Shown one piece after another: positions 7,608-16,566 of a DNA stretch of 64,000 bases; position 1 is the stretch's first letter, and every line of letters begins with the position of its first letter. Under the pieces are notes generated by a model that did not search any database, was not told the DNA's origin, and was given only the letters and a program-made list of their open reading frames with translations. Made by a program: the position numbers and the translations under genes. Source of the DNA: Acidobacteriaceae bacterium (GTDB lineage Bacteria > Acidobacteriota > Terriglobia > Terriglobales > Acidobacteriaceae); assembly GCA_003134655.1 (NCBI GenBank), contig PLBY01000161.1, positions 62,001-126,000 of the forward strand, written 5' to 3'.

Positions 7608-8294
7608 CTAGGTTTTTCCTTGACGCGGGCCGACGACCCGCAATGGCTTCCGCGCAAACGGCGCGAGGCTCGCAAGAAATTGTCGAATCTGGTCGAGGTC
7701 CGGGTCGGAAATCTCAGTGAACTTCAAGCCGACTCCCATACCCTGCGTTCTGTGGGCAACGCGAGCTTGGGCCCACGCTTTGGTTTGTCCGAACCAGATG
7801 CCGACTTTCAGATTCTTCCCGACTTCGAACGGGATTGGGATCTCGACGTAGCATCCCGTCAGGCTGAGGTCGGCGACCGTGCCCCAGAACGAGGGTCCGT
7901 TTTGCACATGAATCTCGATGGAGTTTTGGCAGCGGTACCGGGGATTCCTGCGGTGTTCGACGGCCGTTGCCTGGTAGTCATCCGCAGCGCCCGCGGCGAG
8001 CGGGAAGTCCCACAACGGTTTTTCAGGGGCAATATTGAGTAGGCCCAAGTGCCCGGCTCGCGGCGTTCCGGGTTCACCGATCCACTTGACCCGGAAGTGC
8101 ACGCGATTGCTGCCGTAAGTCAGCCCAACGATCTCATCGAGGCCGAGGTCGGGACGAACTCCTGCCACCTCGACCCCGTTCCGGCTGACGCTGACGGTGG
8201 TGACTTTTTCGGAAAAAACCTGACCGCGGCTGTCGGTGCCGAAAATACGAACTGGGACTTCGATTTGCTTGCGGGGCTCGCGGCGCCTGCCCAT
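7608..8294 (-). CDS. Protein with two PilZ-like domains
   Basis: The 228-residue protein starts at the ATG at 8294. The second half has the PilZ c-di-GMP signature: RRNPRYRC (RxxxR) and, about 30 residues on, ADLSLTGCYVE ([D/N]xSxxG). The first half opens with RREPRKQIEVPV and SVSRNGVEV, a second PilZ-like copy with a weaker match. PilZ proteins bind cyclic di-GMP and adjust surface or motility functions; the target here is unknown. It is convergent with purE and stands next to galU (142 bases away, same strand). Confidence 0.75.
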   Translation of the reverse strand: MGRRREPRKQIEVPVRIFGTDSRGQVFSEKVTTVSVSRNGVEVAGVRPDLGLDEIVGLTYGSNRVHFRVKWIGEPGTPRAGHLGLLNIAPEKPLWDFPLAAGAADDYQATAVEHRRNPRYRCQNSIEIHVQNGPSFWGTVADLSLTGCYVEIPIPFEVGKNLKVGIWFGQTKAWAQARVAHRTQGMGVGLKFTEISDPDLDQIRQFLASLAPFARKPLRVVGPRQGKT

Positions 8295-8448
8295 CGGTGC
8301 GTGCAACCTCCGTTGGTGTTCACGGCAGGAGGAGGTTCCGGGTCGATCGGTGGTTCAAGAACAGCCTTCGCGGGCAGGCTCTTCACTGAACTACAGTTGG
8401 CCGAACGAAAACGAACGTGCCAGAGAGAGCAGCACGAACCCCATCCCC

Positions 8449-9327
8449 CTACAGGTCCAAATCTTTCAAATACTGGCGAAATGGACCGCCCAGGTCCGAT
8501 CGCTTCAGGGCGAATTCTACGGTAGCTTTCAGGAATCCCAGTTTGTCGCCGGTGTCGTAACGTTTGCCTTCGTAGACGTAGGCGTACATTTTTTCCTGCT
8601 TTAACAACATTCTCATGCCGTCGGTGAGTTGGAGTTCGCCCCCCGCGCCCGTGGGAGTCTTCGCAAGGCAATCGAAAATGGCCGGGGTGAGGATGTAGCG
8701 GCCGATGATCGCCAGGTTTGAGGGGGCCTCTTCGGGCTTCGGCTTTTCGACCATGTTGCGGATCTCGAAGAGGCGTCCGTTGAATCCCTCGGCGGGCTGA
8801 GCATCGAAGACGCCGTACGAGGAAATCATTTTGCCTTCGACGACCTGGGCGGCGATGACGGAGCACTGTTTCTGGTCGAAGACGTTGACCATCTGCTTGA
8901 GGCAGGGGACGGGCGCGTCGATGACGTCGTCTGCGAGCAGGACGGCGAACGGTTCGTTGCCAACGAGTTCGCGCGCCATGAGCACGGCGTGGCCGAGGCC
9001 GAGCGCCTCTTTCTGGCGGACGTAGGCGACGTGCATCATGTCGGAAATGTTGCGGACGATCTTCAGCAGGTCGGTCTTGCGGCGCTCCTCGAGCATTTTC
9101 TCGAGTTCGTAGCTGACGTCGAAGTGGTCCTCGATCGACTGCTTGCCGCGACCCGTGATGATGAGGATCTGATCGCATCCGGACGCCATGGCTTCTTCGA
9201 CGCCGTATTGAATGATCGGCTTGTCGACGATTGGGAGCATCTCTTTGGGCTGAGCTTTGGTTGCGGGCAGAAAGCGAGTGCCTAGGCCGGCGGCGGGGAA
9301 TACGGCTTTGCGAACTTTCATGGGCAT
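8449..9327 (-). CDS. galU: UTP-glucose-1-phosphate uridylyltransferase
   Basis: GalU makes UDP-glucose from UTP and glucose-1-phosphate for envelope polysaccharides. VRKAVFPAAGLGTRFLPATK near the start is the nucleotidyltransferase signature; KAQPKEMLPIVDKPIIQYGV, VLLADDVID and MVEKPKPEEAPSNLAIIGRY follow in the family's order. The 292-residue length from ATG 9327 is usual. An in-frame upstream start at 9387 would add residues of no family likeness, and an ATG at 9321 is also possible. The neighbours are mfd upstream (same strand) and a PilZ gene downstream. Confidence 0.92.
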   Translation of the reverse strand: MPMKVRKAVFPAAGLGTRFLPATKAQPKEMLPIVDKPIIQYGVEEAMASGCDQILIITGRGKQSIEDHFDVSYELEKMLEERRKTDLLKIVRNISDMMHVAYVRQKEALGLGHAVLMARELVGNEPFAVLLADDVIDAPVPCLKQMVNVFDQKQCSVIAAQVVEGKMISSYGVFDAQPAEGFNGRLFEIRNMVEKPKPEEAPSNLAIIGRYILTPAIFDCLAKTPTGAGGELQLTDGMRMLLKQEKMYAYVYEGKRYDTGDKLGFLKATVEFALKRSDLGGPFRQYLKDLDL

Positions 9328-9429
9328 GGTCGGGTATTGGGTCTTAGGTGTTAGGTCGTTGGCCCTTCTGTTCAACGGGACTGCCAATTGTAACTGTTCG
9401 GGTTTGCGCTGGCGACCCGGATGTACTTA

Positions 9430-12400
9430 CTAAGATTTCTGCTGGGTCGCTCCAGATTGCACTTCTGATGGCGCTTCCTCGCTGGCCAGTTGCTCTAGAA
9501 CTGTGCGCAAGGCTCGTAGTACTTCGTCTGCGGCGGTGGCTTTCAGGACGAACTTCAGCATTCCGTCTGGCGTGAATTGCGCGCCTTTTTGGGCGGAGAC
9601 GAAGCGCGCCAGCTGTTCGGGATCGACGGCGGCGTTCTGGCGGAACTTGAAAGTCACGAAGTCGCGCTTGCGCTCGATGGCGTTCACGCCGACGCGCATG
9701 CAGATCAGCTTGAGCGAGGCGTAGTCGAGCAGGTTGCGGACTGGTTGCGGCGGAGGGCCGTAGCGGTCTTGCAGTTCGGCGCCGACGTCGCCGAGTTGCG
9801 ATTCGGTTTCCACGCGAGCTACGCGCTTGTACATCTGGAGGCGCTGGTTTTCTTCGGGGATGTAGTCCGCGTTGATGCGGATGTTGAGACCTAGGTTGAG
9901 CTGGGTTTCGGCCTCGTCGGGCGCGGCCTCGCCCTTCATTTCGCGGACGGCGCGCTCGAGCATTTGCGTGTAGAGCTCGAAGCCGATGGCTTCGATGTGC
10001 CCACTCTGCTCACCGCCGAGGAGATTGCCAGCGCCGCGGAGTTCGAGATCGAGGGCGGCGATTTTGAATCCGGCGCCGAGGTCGGAGAATTCTTTCAATG
10101 CGGCCAAGCGACGACGGGCGATCGGCGTGAGTTCCACTTCCTTCGGAATGAGCAGGTAGGCGTAGGCGCGGCGATTCGAGCGGCCGACGCGTCCGCGCAG
10201 CTGGTAGAGCTCGGAGAGGCCGAGGCGGTCGGCGCGATTGATGAGGATCGTGTTGCAGAGCGGGATGTCGAGTCCGTTTTCGATGATCGTGGTAGCGACG
10301 AGGATGTCGGCTTCGTGATGCATGAAGCCAAGCATCACTTTTTCGAGTTCGGTTTCGCCCATCTGGCCGTGGCCGACCATGATGCGCGCCTTCGGGACCA
10401 ACTCCTGCAGTTTGGCGGCGATTTCCCAGATGCTTTCGACGCGGTTGTGGACGAAGTAGACCTGGCCGCCGCGCTCGAGTTCCTGCTCGATGGAGGACTG
10501 GATGAGTTTGTCGTCCCAGCTGGCGACCACGGTTTGAATCGCCATGCGATCCTTGGGCGGAGTTTCGATCACGCTCATATCGCGCAGGCCGACCAGCGAC
10601 ATGTGCAGCGTGCGCGGGATGGGCGTTGCCGACATGGTAAGGACGTCGACCTGCTTGCGCATCTGCTTGATGCGTTCTTTGTGGCGCACGCCGAAGCGCT
10701 GTTCTTCGTCGACGATGAGCAGGCCGAGGTCGGCGAACTTCAGGTCTTTCGAGAGAATCCGGTGGGTGCCGATGAGGATGTCGATTTTGCCGGCTTCCGT
10801 TTTTTGCAGAATTTCTTTCTGCTGTTTCGGGTTGCGGAAGCGGCTGATCATTTCGATGGTGACGGGGAACGGTCCGAAGCGCTGCTTGAAAGTTTCGTAG
10901 TGCTGGAAGGCGAGGACGGTGGTCGGCGCGAGCACGGCGACCTGCTTGTTGTCGCCGATGGCTTTGAATGCGGCGCGCATGGCGACTTCTGTCTTGCCAT
11001 AGCCAACGTCGCCGCAGAGCAGTCGGTCCATGGGCTGCTCGGATTCCATGTCGCGGGTGACGTCGGCGATGGCCTGCGCCTGGTCTTCCGTCTCGTTGAA
11101 TTCGAACGCGTCTTCGAACTCGCGGACGAAGTCGTTGCCCGCCGGGAAGGAGTGGCCCTTGGCCATTTTGCGTTCGGCGTAGAGCTTGAGAAGTTCGTCG
11201 GCCATGTCTTTCATGGCCTTGCGCACGCGGGCTTTGGTTTTGGACCACGCCTGCGTGCCGAGATGACTCAAGGCCGGCTTGGCCCCTTCCGAAGACCGGT
11301 ATTTCTGAATCAGATCGAGGCGCGTGAGCGGGACGTAGAGGCGTGCGCCTTCGGCGTATTCGAGCAGCATAAACTCGGCGTTGCCGTCGCCCTGATTGAT
11401 TTCCTTCAGGCCTTGATACTGGCCGATGCCGTGTTCGACGTGGACGACGTAGTCTCCGACCTGCAGGTCGCGGAAGTCGGAGAGGAAGGCGGAGACTTTC
11501 GACTTCTGGCGCTGCGGGCGAGAGGCGACCGCGTCGGATTCGTCGAACAGATCGCGCGCGCCGAAGATGGCGAGGTGCGCGTCGGGGAACATCACGCCGT
11601 CGGGAACGTAGGCTTTGGCCAGCGTTGTGGTGAGAATTTCTCCGGCAAAGTAGCTGGTTTCGTCGGCGTAGCTTTCGCCGCCGCGGGTGCGGCTGCCCAG
11701 GCGAAACGAGACGTTGTATTCGGTGAAGATGTCGGCCAGGCGCTCGACTTCGCCGGTGTTCGGCACGGAAAACAGAACCTGATTTCCCTGCCCGGTGAGT
11801 TTCTGGACTTCCTCAAGCATCGTGGGGACGGCACCGTGGAAGCGGGGAGTGGGCTGCGTGAGGAAAGCGACGGTGGAGTCCGCGTCGTCTTCAATGGTGC
11901 GGGTGATGCCGAGATGTTCAACGTCCGCTCCGGTCAGGGACGCGACTTTCTTCCACCAATCATCGGGCGGCAAATACAAATCCACGGGGCGAACGAGATT
12001 GCCGACTCCGCTGCGTTCGTGGGCTTCTTCGACGCGGGTCCAGAAGCGGTCGAATTCAGTGCGGAGCAGGTCGGGCTCGTCGAGCAGGACGGCGGCGTGT
12101 GGGAGGAGATCGAAGACGGTGCGGTCGGCGCCGGCGACGGGAGCGTAAAACTCCCAGCCGGGGAAGACGGTGACTCCGCCGGAGCGCACGGCGGCTTCTA
12201 CGATTTCTTCCGTGCCTGTGATTCGCTTGCCTGACAGCCGGGTGTGAATCGCGCCCAACAGTTGATCGCTGACCGGGGTCTCGGTGAGCGGCAACAGGAG
12301 CGCTTCGTCCATGGGATTGGAGGAACGCTGCGAAGCGGGATCGAAGCGGCGGATCGATTCGACCTCGTCGCCGAAGAATTCGATGCGGACGGGGCGCTCG

Positions 12401-12996
12401 GCTTCGGGAGAATACACATCGAGGATGCCGCCGCGGAGCGCGTATTGGCCGGGCATTTCGACGACATCGGCGGACTCGTAGCCGACGGTGTTCAGGTGAG
12501 CGAGAACTTTCTCGACATCGAAGGATTCACCGCGGCGGAGAACGCGGGCCAGGTCGGTGTAGTACTCGGCGGAGCGCAGCAGGATGGCGGTGGCGGCGAC
12601 CGGAGTGACCACAATCGATGCTTTGCCGGTGGCAATCTTCCACAGGGCGGTGGCGCGCTCCTCTTGTAACTCGGGATGAGGGGAAAGATTCTGGAACGGG
12701 AGCACGTCGCGGGCCGGGAGGGCAACGACTCCTTCGGGATCGCTGGCGCTGGTGAGTTCGCAGAAGCCGCGAAGCGCGGGAACAAAATCTTCGACGGCGC
12801 GGTTATCGTTGACGACGACGACGAGGGGGCGGTCGGCGCTTCGGCGCAAAAGCACGAGCAGCAAGGCTTTTGCGGTGGGCGAGAGTCCGGAGACACGAAT
12901 GCGCCCCGTGCCCTCCCGCAGGTGGGAGGCAACACGCGTGAAGGCGGGAAGCGTTTCTACGTCCGCGAAGAGTTCGCGGACGAAGGGAAGCAGCAT
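9430..12996 (-). CDS. mfd: Transcription-repair coupling factor
   Basis: Mfd frees RNA polymerase stalled at DNA lesions and recruits UvrA. The 1188 residues match the family. In order: an UvrB-like N-terminal module (ALPARDVLPFQNLSPHPE, AVAATAILLRSAE region), the RNA-polymerase interaction domain around residue 512 (DYVVHVEHGIGQYQGLKEI), the helicase with Walker A GDVGYGKTEVAMRA (about 659) and the DEEQRFGV box (about 765), the SATPIPRTLHMS motif, the QLRGRVGRSN motif VI, and the C-terminal TRCF domain. The gene appears whole. The large open frame on the opposite strand (9964-12234) is a GC-bias shadow. Confidence 0.96.
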   Translation of the reverse strand: MLLPFVRELFADVETLPAFTRVASHLREGTGRIRVSGLSPTAKALLLVLLRRSADRPLVVVVNDNRAVEDFVPALRGFCELTSASDPEGVVALPARDVLPFQNLSPHPELQEERATALWKIATGKASIVVTPVAATAILLRSAEYYTDLARVLRRGESFDVEKVLAHLNTVGYESADVVEMPGQYALRGGILDVYSPEAERPVRIEFFGDEVESIRRFDPASQRSSNPMDEALLLPLTETPVSDQLLGAIHTRLSGKRITGTEEIVEAAVRSGGVTVFPGWEFYAPVAGADRTVFDLLPHAAVLLDEPDLLRTEFDRFWTRVEEAHERSGVGNLVRPVDLYLPPDDWWKKVASLTGADVEHLGITRTIEDDADSTVAFLTQPTPRFHGAVPTMLEEVQKLTGQGNQVLFSVPNTGEVERLADIFTEYNVSFRLGSRTRGGESYADETSYFAGEILTTTLAKAYVPDGVMFPDAHLAIFGARDLFDESDAVASRPQRQKSKVSAFLSDFRDLQVGDYVVHVEHGIGQYQGLKEINQGDGNAEFMLLEYAEGARLYVPLTRLDLIQKYRSSEGAKPALSHLGTQAWSKTKARVRKAMKDMADELLKLYAERKMAKGHSFPAGNDFVREFEDAFEFNETEDQAQAIADVTRDMESEQPMDRLLCGDVGYGKTEVAMRAAFKAIGDNKQVAVLAPTTVLAFQHYETFKQRFGPFPVTIEMISRFRNPKQQKEILQKTEAGKIDILIGTHRILSKDLKFADLGLLIVDEEQRFGVRHKERIKQMRKQVDVLTMSATPIPRTLHMSLVGLRDMSVIETPPKDRMAIQTVVASWDDKLIQSSIEQELERGGQVYFVHNRVESIWEIAAKLQELVPKARIMVGHGQMGETELEKVMLGFMHHEADILVATTIIENGLDIPLCNTILINRADRLGLSELYQLRGRVGRSNRRAYAYLLIPKEVELTPIARRRLAALKEFSDLGAGFKIAALDLELRGAGNLLGGEQSGHIEAIGFELYTQMLERAVREMKGEAAPDEAETQLNLGLNIRINADYIPEENQRLQMYKRVARVETESQLGDVGAELQDRYGPPPQPVRNLLDYASLKLICMRVGVNAIERKRDFVTFKFRQNAAVDPEQLARFVSAQKGAQFTPDGMLKFVLKATAADEVLRALRTVLEQLASEEAPSEVQSGATQQKS

Positions 12997-13117
12997 GCGG
13001 GTTCAATTTTAGCAGGAACCGACGTGTGGGTTCCGGCAGGACCCGAGCTTTGCTCTTCTGCGGAGTACGGCGAGGCCGGTGAGTCTGAGCGCCGCAGCCT
13101 TTAGTGGTCATCGCTCG

Positions 13118-13133
13118 TGTGACCCGAGTCACC
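13118..13133. promoter_or_regulatory. Crp-like site upstream of the beta-propeller gene
   Basis: TGTGACCCGAGTCACC fits the Crp consensus TGTGA-N6-TCACA at 9 of 10 positions. A TATATA run at about 13160-13166 could serve as a -10 region, placing the site near -46. Two Crp/Fnr-family genes lie just downstream of this operon. The link is an inference. Confidence 0.35.
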
Positions 13134-13277
13134 GACAGGACGCGCTCGTCGGTATCTCATATATATGCGTCTCGCCTCTCCGAAGAACAATTCCCATCAG
13201 TTGAGGTAGCATCCCCGGAGGCGAACGACCTGAATTACCGGGAACCCTGGGCCAAGTTCATCTTCCGGAGGTTCGTC

Positions 13278-14426
13278 ATGAAACACATCCGTATCTTGGT
13301 TTCGATTCTATGTGCATGCTTCGTGTCCGCGGCGTGGAGTCAGCAGCCCGCGGGCAACACTGTCAACACCTGGAGCCAGTTCCACGGGACCAACATGCAG
13401 CGCTGGAACCCGTATGAGAAGGTGATCAACGTCAACAACGTTGGGAGTCTCCAACTGAAGTGGAGCTATCCCACCGGTGAAACGGCTTCCTCTCCCGTAG
13501 TGGCGCATGGGGTGGTTTATACCGGCACGTATAGCGGGATCTTCTACGCGCTAAACTCCAGCAACGGCGCCCTGCTGTGGAGCTACCAAAGCGCCAGCGG
13601 CGGCACGGATCTCTCCTCGCCGGCGATAGCGAATGGAATGGTCTATTTCGGCTCCATCGACGGCCTCGTATACGCCCTGAATGCCCGCACCGGCATTAAG
13701 GTATGGAATTACCAAACTGGAGCCACAATCGTGTCCTCCCCCACGGTGTTCAATGGGGTGGTGTATATCGGTTCGAACGATGGCAACGTGTACGCCTTGA
13801 ACGGCAGCAGTGGTGCCCTGCTGTGGAGCTTCACCACCGCTGGCTTCGTGACTTCCACCCCTGCCGTAGAGAACGGAATGGTTTATGCCAGCTCCTACGA
13901 CGGGAACGTGTATGCACTGAACGCCGGCACCGGTGTCAAGGTCTGGAGCTACTACGTCGGCGGCAATTACGAAGACTTGGCTTCCTCGCCCGCTGTGGCG
14001 AATGGCGTGGTTTATATCGGCGCGGGAGACACCTACACGTTGTACGCGCTGAACGCCGGTACCGGCGCCAAGCTATGGAGTTCCTACCTTGGCGGTCCCT
14101 GGATACCGTGGTCCTCGCCCGCTGTCGCGAACGGGGTGGTTTATGTCGGTTCTGGCAACAGTTTGTTTGCCCTGAAAGCCAGCACCGGCCACACGTTGTG
14201 GAGCTATGAAACCGGCAACGCTGTAAAAGGCTCACCCGCGGTAGCGAATGGAGTAGTTTATTTCGGCACCAACAATTGGGACTTCCTGGCGGTGAATGCC
14301 AAAACCGGTGCCTACCTGTGGGACCACGGCACGTACTACTCTGAGACTCCCTCTCCAGCGGTAGCGGATGGTGTGGTTTACGTCGGTGACAATGGCGGCA
14401 ACCTTTACGCCTTCGGCTTGAAGTGA
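13278..14426 (+). CDS. Secreted PQQ-like beta-propeller protein
   Basis: The 382-residue protein begins at ATG 13278, ten bases after GGAGG, with a signal peptide (KHIRILVSILCACFVSAAWS, cleavage near SQQ). Eight or so repeats of the form 'S(S)PAVANGVVYxGSxxGxxYALNAxTGxxLWSY' follow, each about 40-45 residues, which is the PQQ-enzyme/BamB-like blade pattern. No quinoprotein dehydrogenase catalytic motif or heme motif is visible, so it is more likely a binding or scaffolding propeller in the periplasm or outside the cell. The longer in-frame start at 13104 would bury the signal peptide and is rejected. Confidence 0.8.
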   Translation: MKHIRILVSILCACFVSAAWSQQPAGNTVNTWSQFHGTNMQRWNPYEKVINVNNVGSLQLKWSYPTGETASSPVVAHGVVYTGTYSGIFYALNSSNGALLWSYQSASGGTDLSSPAIANGMVYFGSIDGLVYALNARTGIKVWNYQTGATIVSSPTVFNGVVYIGSNDGNVYALNGSSGALLWSFTTAGFVTSTPAVENGMVYASSYDGNVYALNAGTGVKVWSYYVGGNYEDLASSPAVANGVVYIGAGDTYTLYALNAGTGAKLWSSYLGGPWIPWSSPAVANGVVYVGSGNSLFALKASTGHTLWSYETGNAVKGSPAVANGVVYFGTNNWDFLAVNAKTGAYLWDHGTYYSETPSPAVADGVVYVGDNGGNLYAFGLK

Positions 14427-14452
14427 GGGATGATCGGGAGCACAGTCGTGGA

Positions 14453-15178
14453 CTAACTTACCCCAAGCTCGCCATCGTATTGTCGGATAACGCCGTAGCA
14501 CTCGCAGGCGGAGTCTTCGAGTTTTTTGCGGTTCACGATCTTCACTGCGCCACGGGTGTACTCGATGATCCCTTTCTTCTGCAAGCCACCAGCTGCCAAG
14601 CTCACGCTAGGCCGATCAGTACCCAGCATGGTTGCCAGAAAATCATGGGTGATGGGCAGCGCGCCTGAGTCCACTCTGTCCTGAGTCATTAGCAACCACC
14701 GCGCAAGGCGCTGTTTAATATCGTGCAGCCGATTACACGCGGCGGTTTGTGCAACCTGCATACTCCGAATTGCGGCATAGCGGTTCAATATCAATTGCAG
14801 GTGTGGAGAGGATTCGAATGTATTTCGTAAAGCTCCAACTTTTATGCGAAATCCGTCGCCGGAGACTTGAACCACCGCCCTCAGCGGGCTCCGGCTAAGG
14901 CCAACAACCGCTGGTGTTCCTGTAAAGCCCTCATTGCCAACCACACCCGCTTCGGCGGTCCTTCCATCTTGCATTACGACGACAAGAGAAATCAGACCTC
15001 GATTCGGGAAATACGCAAATTCAAGCTTTCCGCCGCTCTCGTGAAGGACTAGATGGTTTGGCAAGCGGACGTATTCGAGGTGTGGGCGAAGAGAGTTGTA
15101 CTCGCTATCGGAGGTTGACAGAAGTATCTTGTTGCTGACTGGCTTTCCTGCGGCATTTGTCCGCTCGCCAGACTGCAC
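14453..15178 (-). CDS. Crp/Fnr-family transcription regulator
   Basis: The product is about 241 residues from a GTG at 15178, which has AAGGA at good spacing; this gives the usual family length and removes an unlikely 71-residue lead from the longest frame (start 15391). The N-terminal cyclic-nucleotide-binding-like barrel spans LRPHLEYVRLPNHLVLHESG to VVGNEGFTGTPAVVG. The C-terminal winged helix includes ITHDFLATMLGTDRPSVSLA. No Cys cluster for an Fnr-type iron-sulfur centre is seen at the N terminus. The gene is divergent from a second Crp/Fnr gene at 15529, and the 350 bases between carry two inverted repeats. Confidence 0.82.
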   Translation of the reverse strand: MQSGERTNAAGKPVSNKILLSTSDSEYNSLRPHLEYVRLPNHLVLHESGGKLEFAYFPNRGLISLVVVMQDGRTAEAGVVGNEGFTGTPAVVGLSRSPLRAVVQVSGDGFRIKVGALRNTFESSPHLQLILNRYAAIRSMQVAQTAACNRLHDIKQRLARWLLMTQDRVDSGALPITHDFLATMLGTDRPSVSLAAGGLQKKGIIEYTRGAVKIVNRKKLEDSACECYGVIRQYDGELGVS

Positions 15179-15439
15179 GATTTGGAGTTCCTTGCGTGCC
15201 ACGAGCGAGAACTGAAGAACCTCCGAGGATACGGGGATGAACTCACCCGTCCTGGTGTGCGAAACAGGAACTCCGCTGATTCGCGCTACCCGGTGGAGTA
15301 TACAGGGCCAAACGCGACGCCTCTGTAGGCTATCGTACATTGGCCTCGCCGCTGCGACGCGCAAGCATCGCGACACACGAAGTGTGCCCAACAGTCAAAA
15401 CGATTCCGCTTCATTTCAATCCAGACCCCCGAAAATCAG

Positions 15440-15507
15440 ACGTTCCCACGAATGAACGTTTTCAGGTATGTAGTCTGCCCAACAGACCATCACAATTGGG
15501 ATGTGAT
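15440..15507. promoter_or_regulatory. Two inverted repeats between divergent Crp/Fnr genes
   Basis: ACGTTC (15440-15445) and GAACGT (15454-15459) form one inverted repeat with an 8-base spacer. ATCACA (15489-15494) and TGTGAT (15502-15507) form another with a 7-base spacer, ending 21 bases before the rightward gene's ATG. The second resembles Crp-type half-sites and could serve autoregulation. Confidence 0.4.
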
Positions 15508-15528
15508 ATTACTTCAACAGAGCACACC

Positions 15529-16197
15529 ATGGGTCCCCGTGCGGTTGCTAAGAAGCTCAAATTCGACACCAAGACATTCCTCTCGACCATCGACGGCGGC
15601 AGGAAGATGGCAGTCTTTTCCAAAAAACAGACAATCTTTGTTCAGGGCGATTCGTCCGATGCTGTCTTTTATATACAGACAGGAAAGGTAAAACTCACCG
15701 TGGTGTCGCGGACCGGGAAGGAAGCCACAATCGGCATCCTGAACGAGGGCGATTTCTTCGGAGAGGGTTGCCTTACCGGGCAGCCTCGTCGCCTGAGCGC
15801 CGCAACCGCAATGACGGATTGCTCGGTGATGCGAATCGACAAGAAGTCCATGATGGAGGTTCTTCACCGGGAACAAACGTTTTCCGATTTATTCGTGGCA
15901 TATTTGCTGACCCGGAACATCCGATACGAAGAAGATCTGGTTGACCAACTTTTCAATTCCAGCGAAAAGAGACTAGCCCGGATTCTGCTGTTGCTGGCTC
16001 ACTTTGGCAAGGAAGGCGTGCATGAGACTCCCATCCCCAATATCAGTCAGGAAACCCTGGCAGAGATGATAGGCACGACTCGGTCGCGGGTTAGCTTTTT
16101 CATGAACCGGTTCAGGAAATTGGGGTTCATTGACTATCACGCTGGTAATGATTTGCAGGTTCACAGTTCACTTCTCAACATCGTTCTCCACGACTAG
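15529..16197 (+). CDS. Crp/Fnr-family transcription regulator
   Basis: The 222-residue protein from ATG 15529 has a clear cyclic-nucleotide-binding domain: KKQTIFVQGDSSDAVFYIQT, GKVKLTVVS, and GILNEGDFFGEGCL (the phosphate-binding cassette position, with Gly-Glu but without the full RTA tail, so the ligand is uncertain). The winged helix near the end contains ISQETLAEMIGTTRSRVSFFM. The longer frame from 15340 overlaps the divergent gene's leader and is rejected. No strong ribosome site precedes the ATG. It differs enough from its divergent neighbour (14453-15178) that the pair is not a recent duplication. Confidence 0.85.
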   Translation: MGPRAVAKKLKFDTKTFLSTIDGGRKMAVFSKKQTIFVQGDSSDAVFYIQTGKVKLTVVSRTGKEATIGILNEGDFFGEGCLTGQPRRLSAATAMTDCSVMRIDKKSMMEVLHREQTFSDLFVAYLLTRNIRYEEDLVDQLFNSSEKRLARILLLLAHFGKEGVHETPIPNISQETLAEMIGTTRSRVSFFMNRFRKLGFIDYHAGNDLQVHSSLLNIVLHD

Positions 16198-16224
16198 AAC
16201 TTCATTCCGCATGGGAACTAGTCC

Positions 16225-16446
16225 ATGACCGCTCTGGAAGCACCCCACAAGCCGAGAAAACCTGTGATGCGCTGCCCCTATTGCATTGAGGGCGGCGGTT
16301 TCAAGGTGATGATTGGACAGGGTGGAGGGGACTGGTACATGTGCGCTCGATGCGGACATCTGACCTTGCCAACGGATCCAGTGTTTGAGTGCACCTGCGC
16401 CAAGTGCGCCGAGCGAAAGAATCGTAGCCCCGAAACTCGCCGCTAA
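16225..16446 (+). CDS. Small zinc-ribbon protein
   Basis: The 73-residue product has three paired cysteine motifs: CPYC (17-20), CARC (about 40-43) and C-T-C-A-K-C near the end, a plausible zinc ribbon or rubredoxin-like knuckle. It starts 27 bases after the Crp/Fnr gene on the same strand and may be cotranscribed with it. No function can be assigned. Confidence 0.55.
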   Translation: MTALEAPHKPRKPVMRCPYCIEGGGFKVMIGQGGGDWYMCARCGHLTLPTDPVFECTCAKCAERKNRSPETRR

Positions 16447-16566
16447 AGCCCCGCGGTCGCGATTGTTGATGTACCCATGCCATGGTCGTTTTCACAGCAG
16501 AGCGACCACGAGAATTCCTCGCCCTTATGCCGCTGAAAGCTTTCCCGGGCGCCTCGGGCGATGAGA

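Noticed and set aside
9964..12234. 756-residue open frame opposite mfd
   Set aside because: It runs antisense through the whole of a well-supported mfd, and its composition is typical of GC-rich shadow frames.
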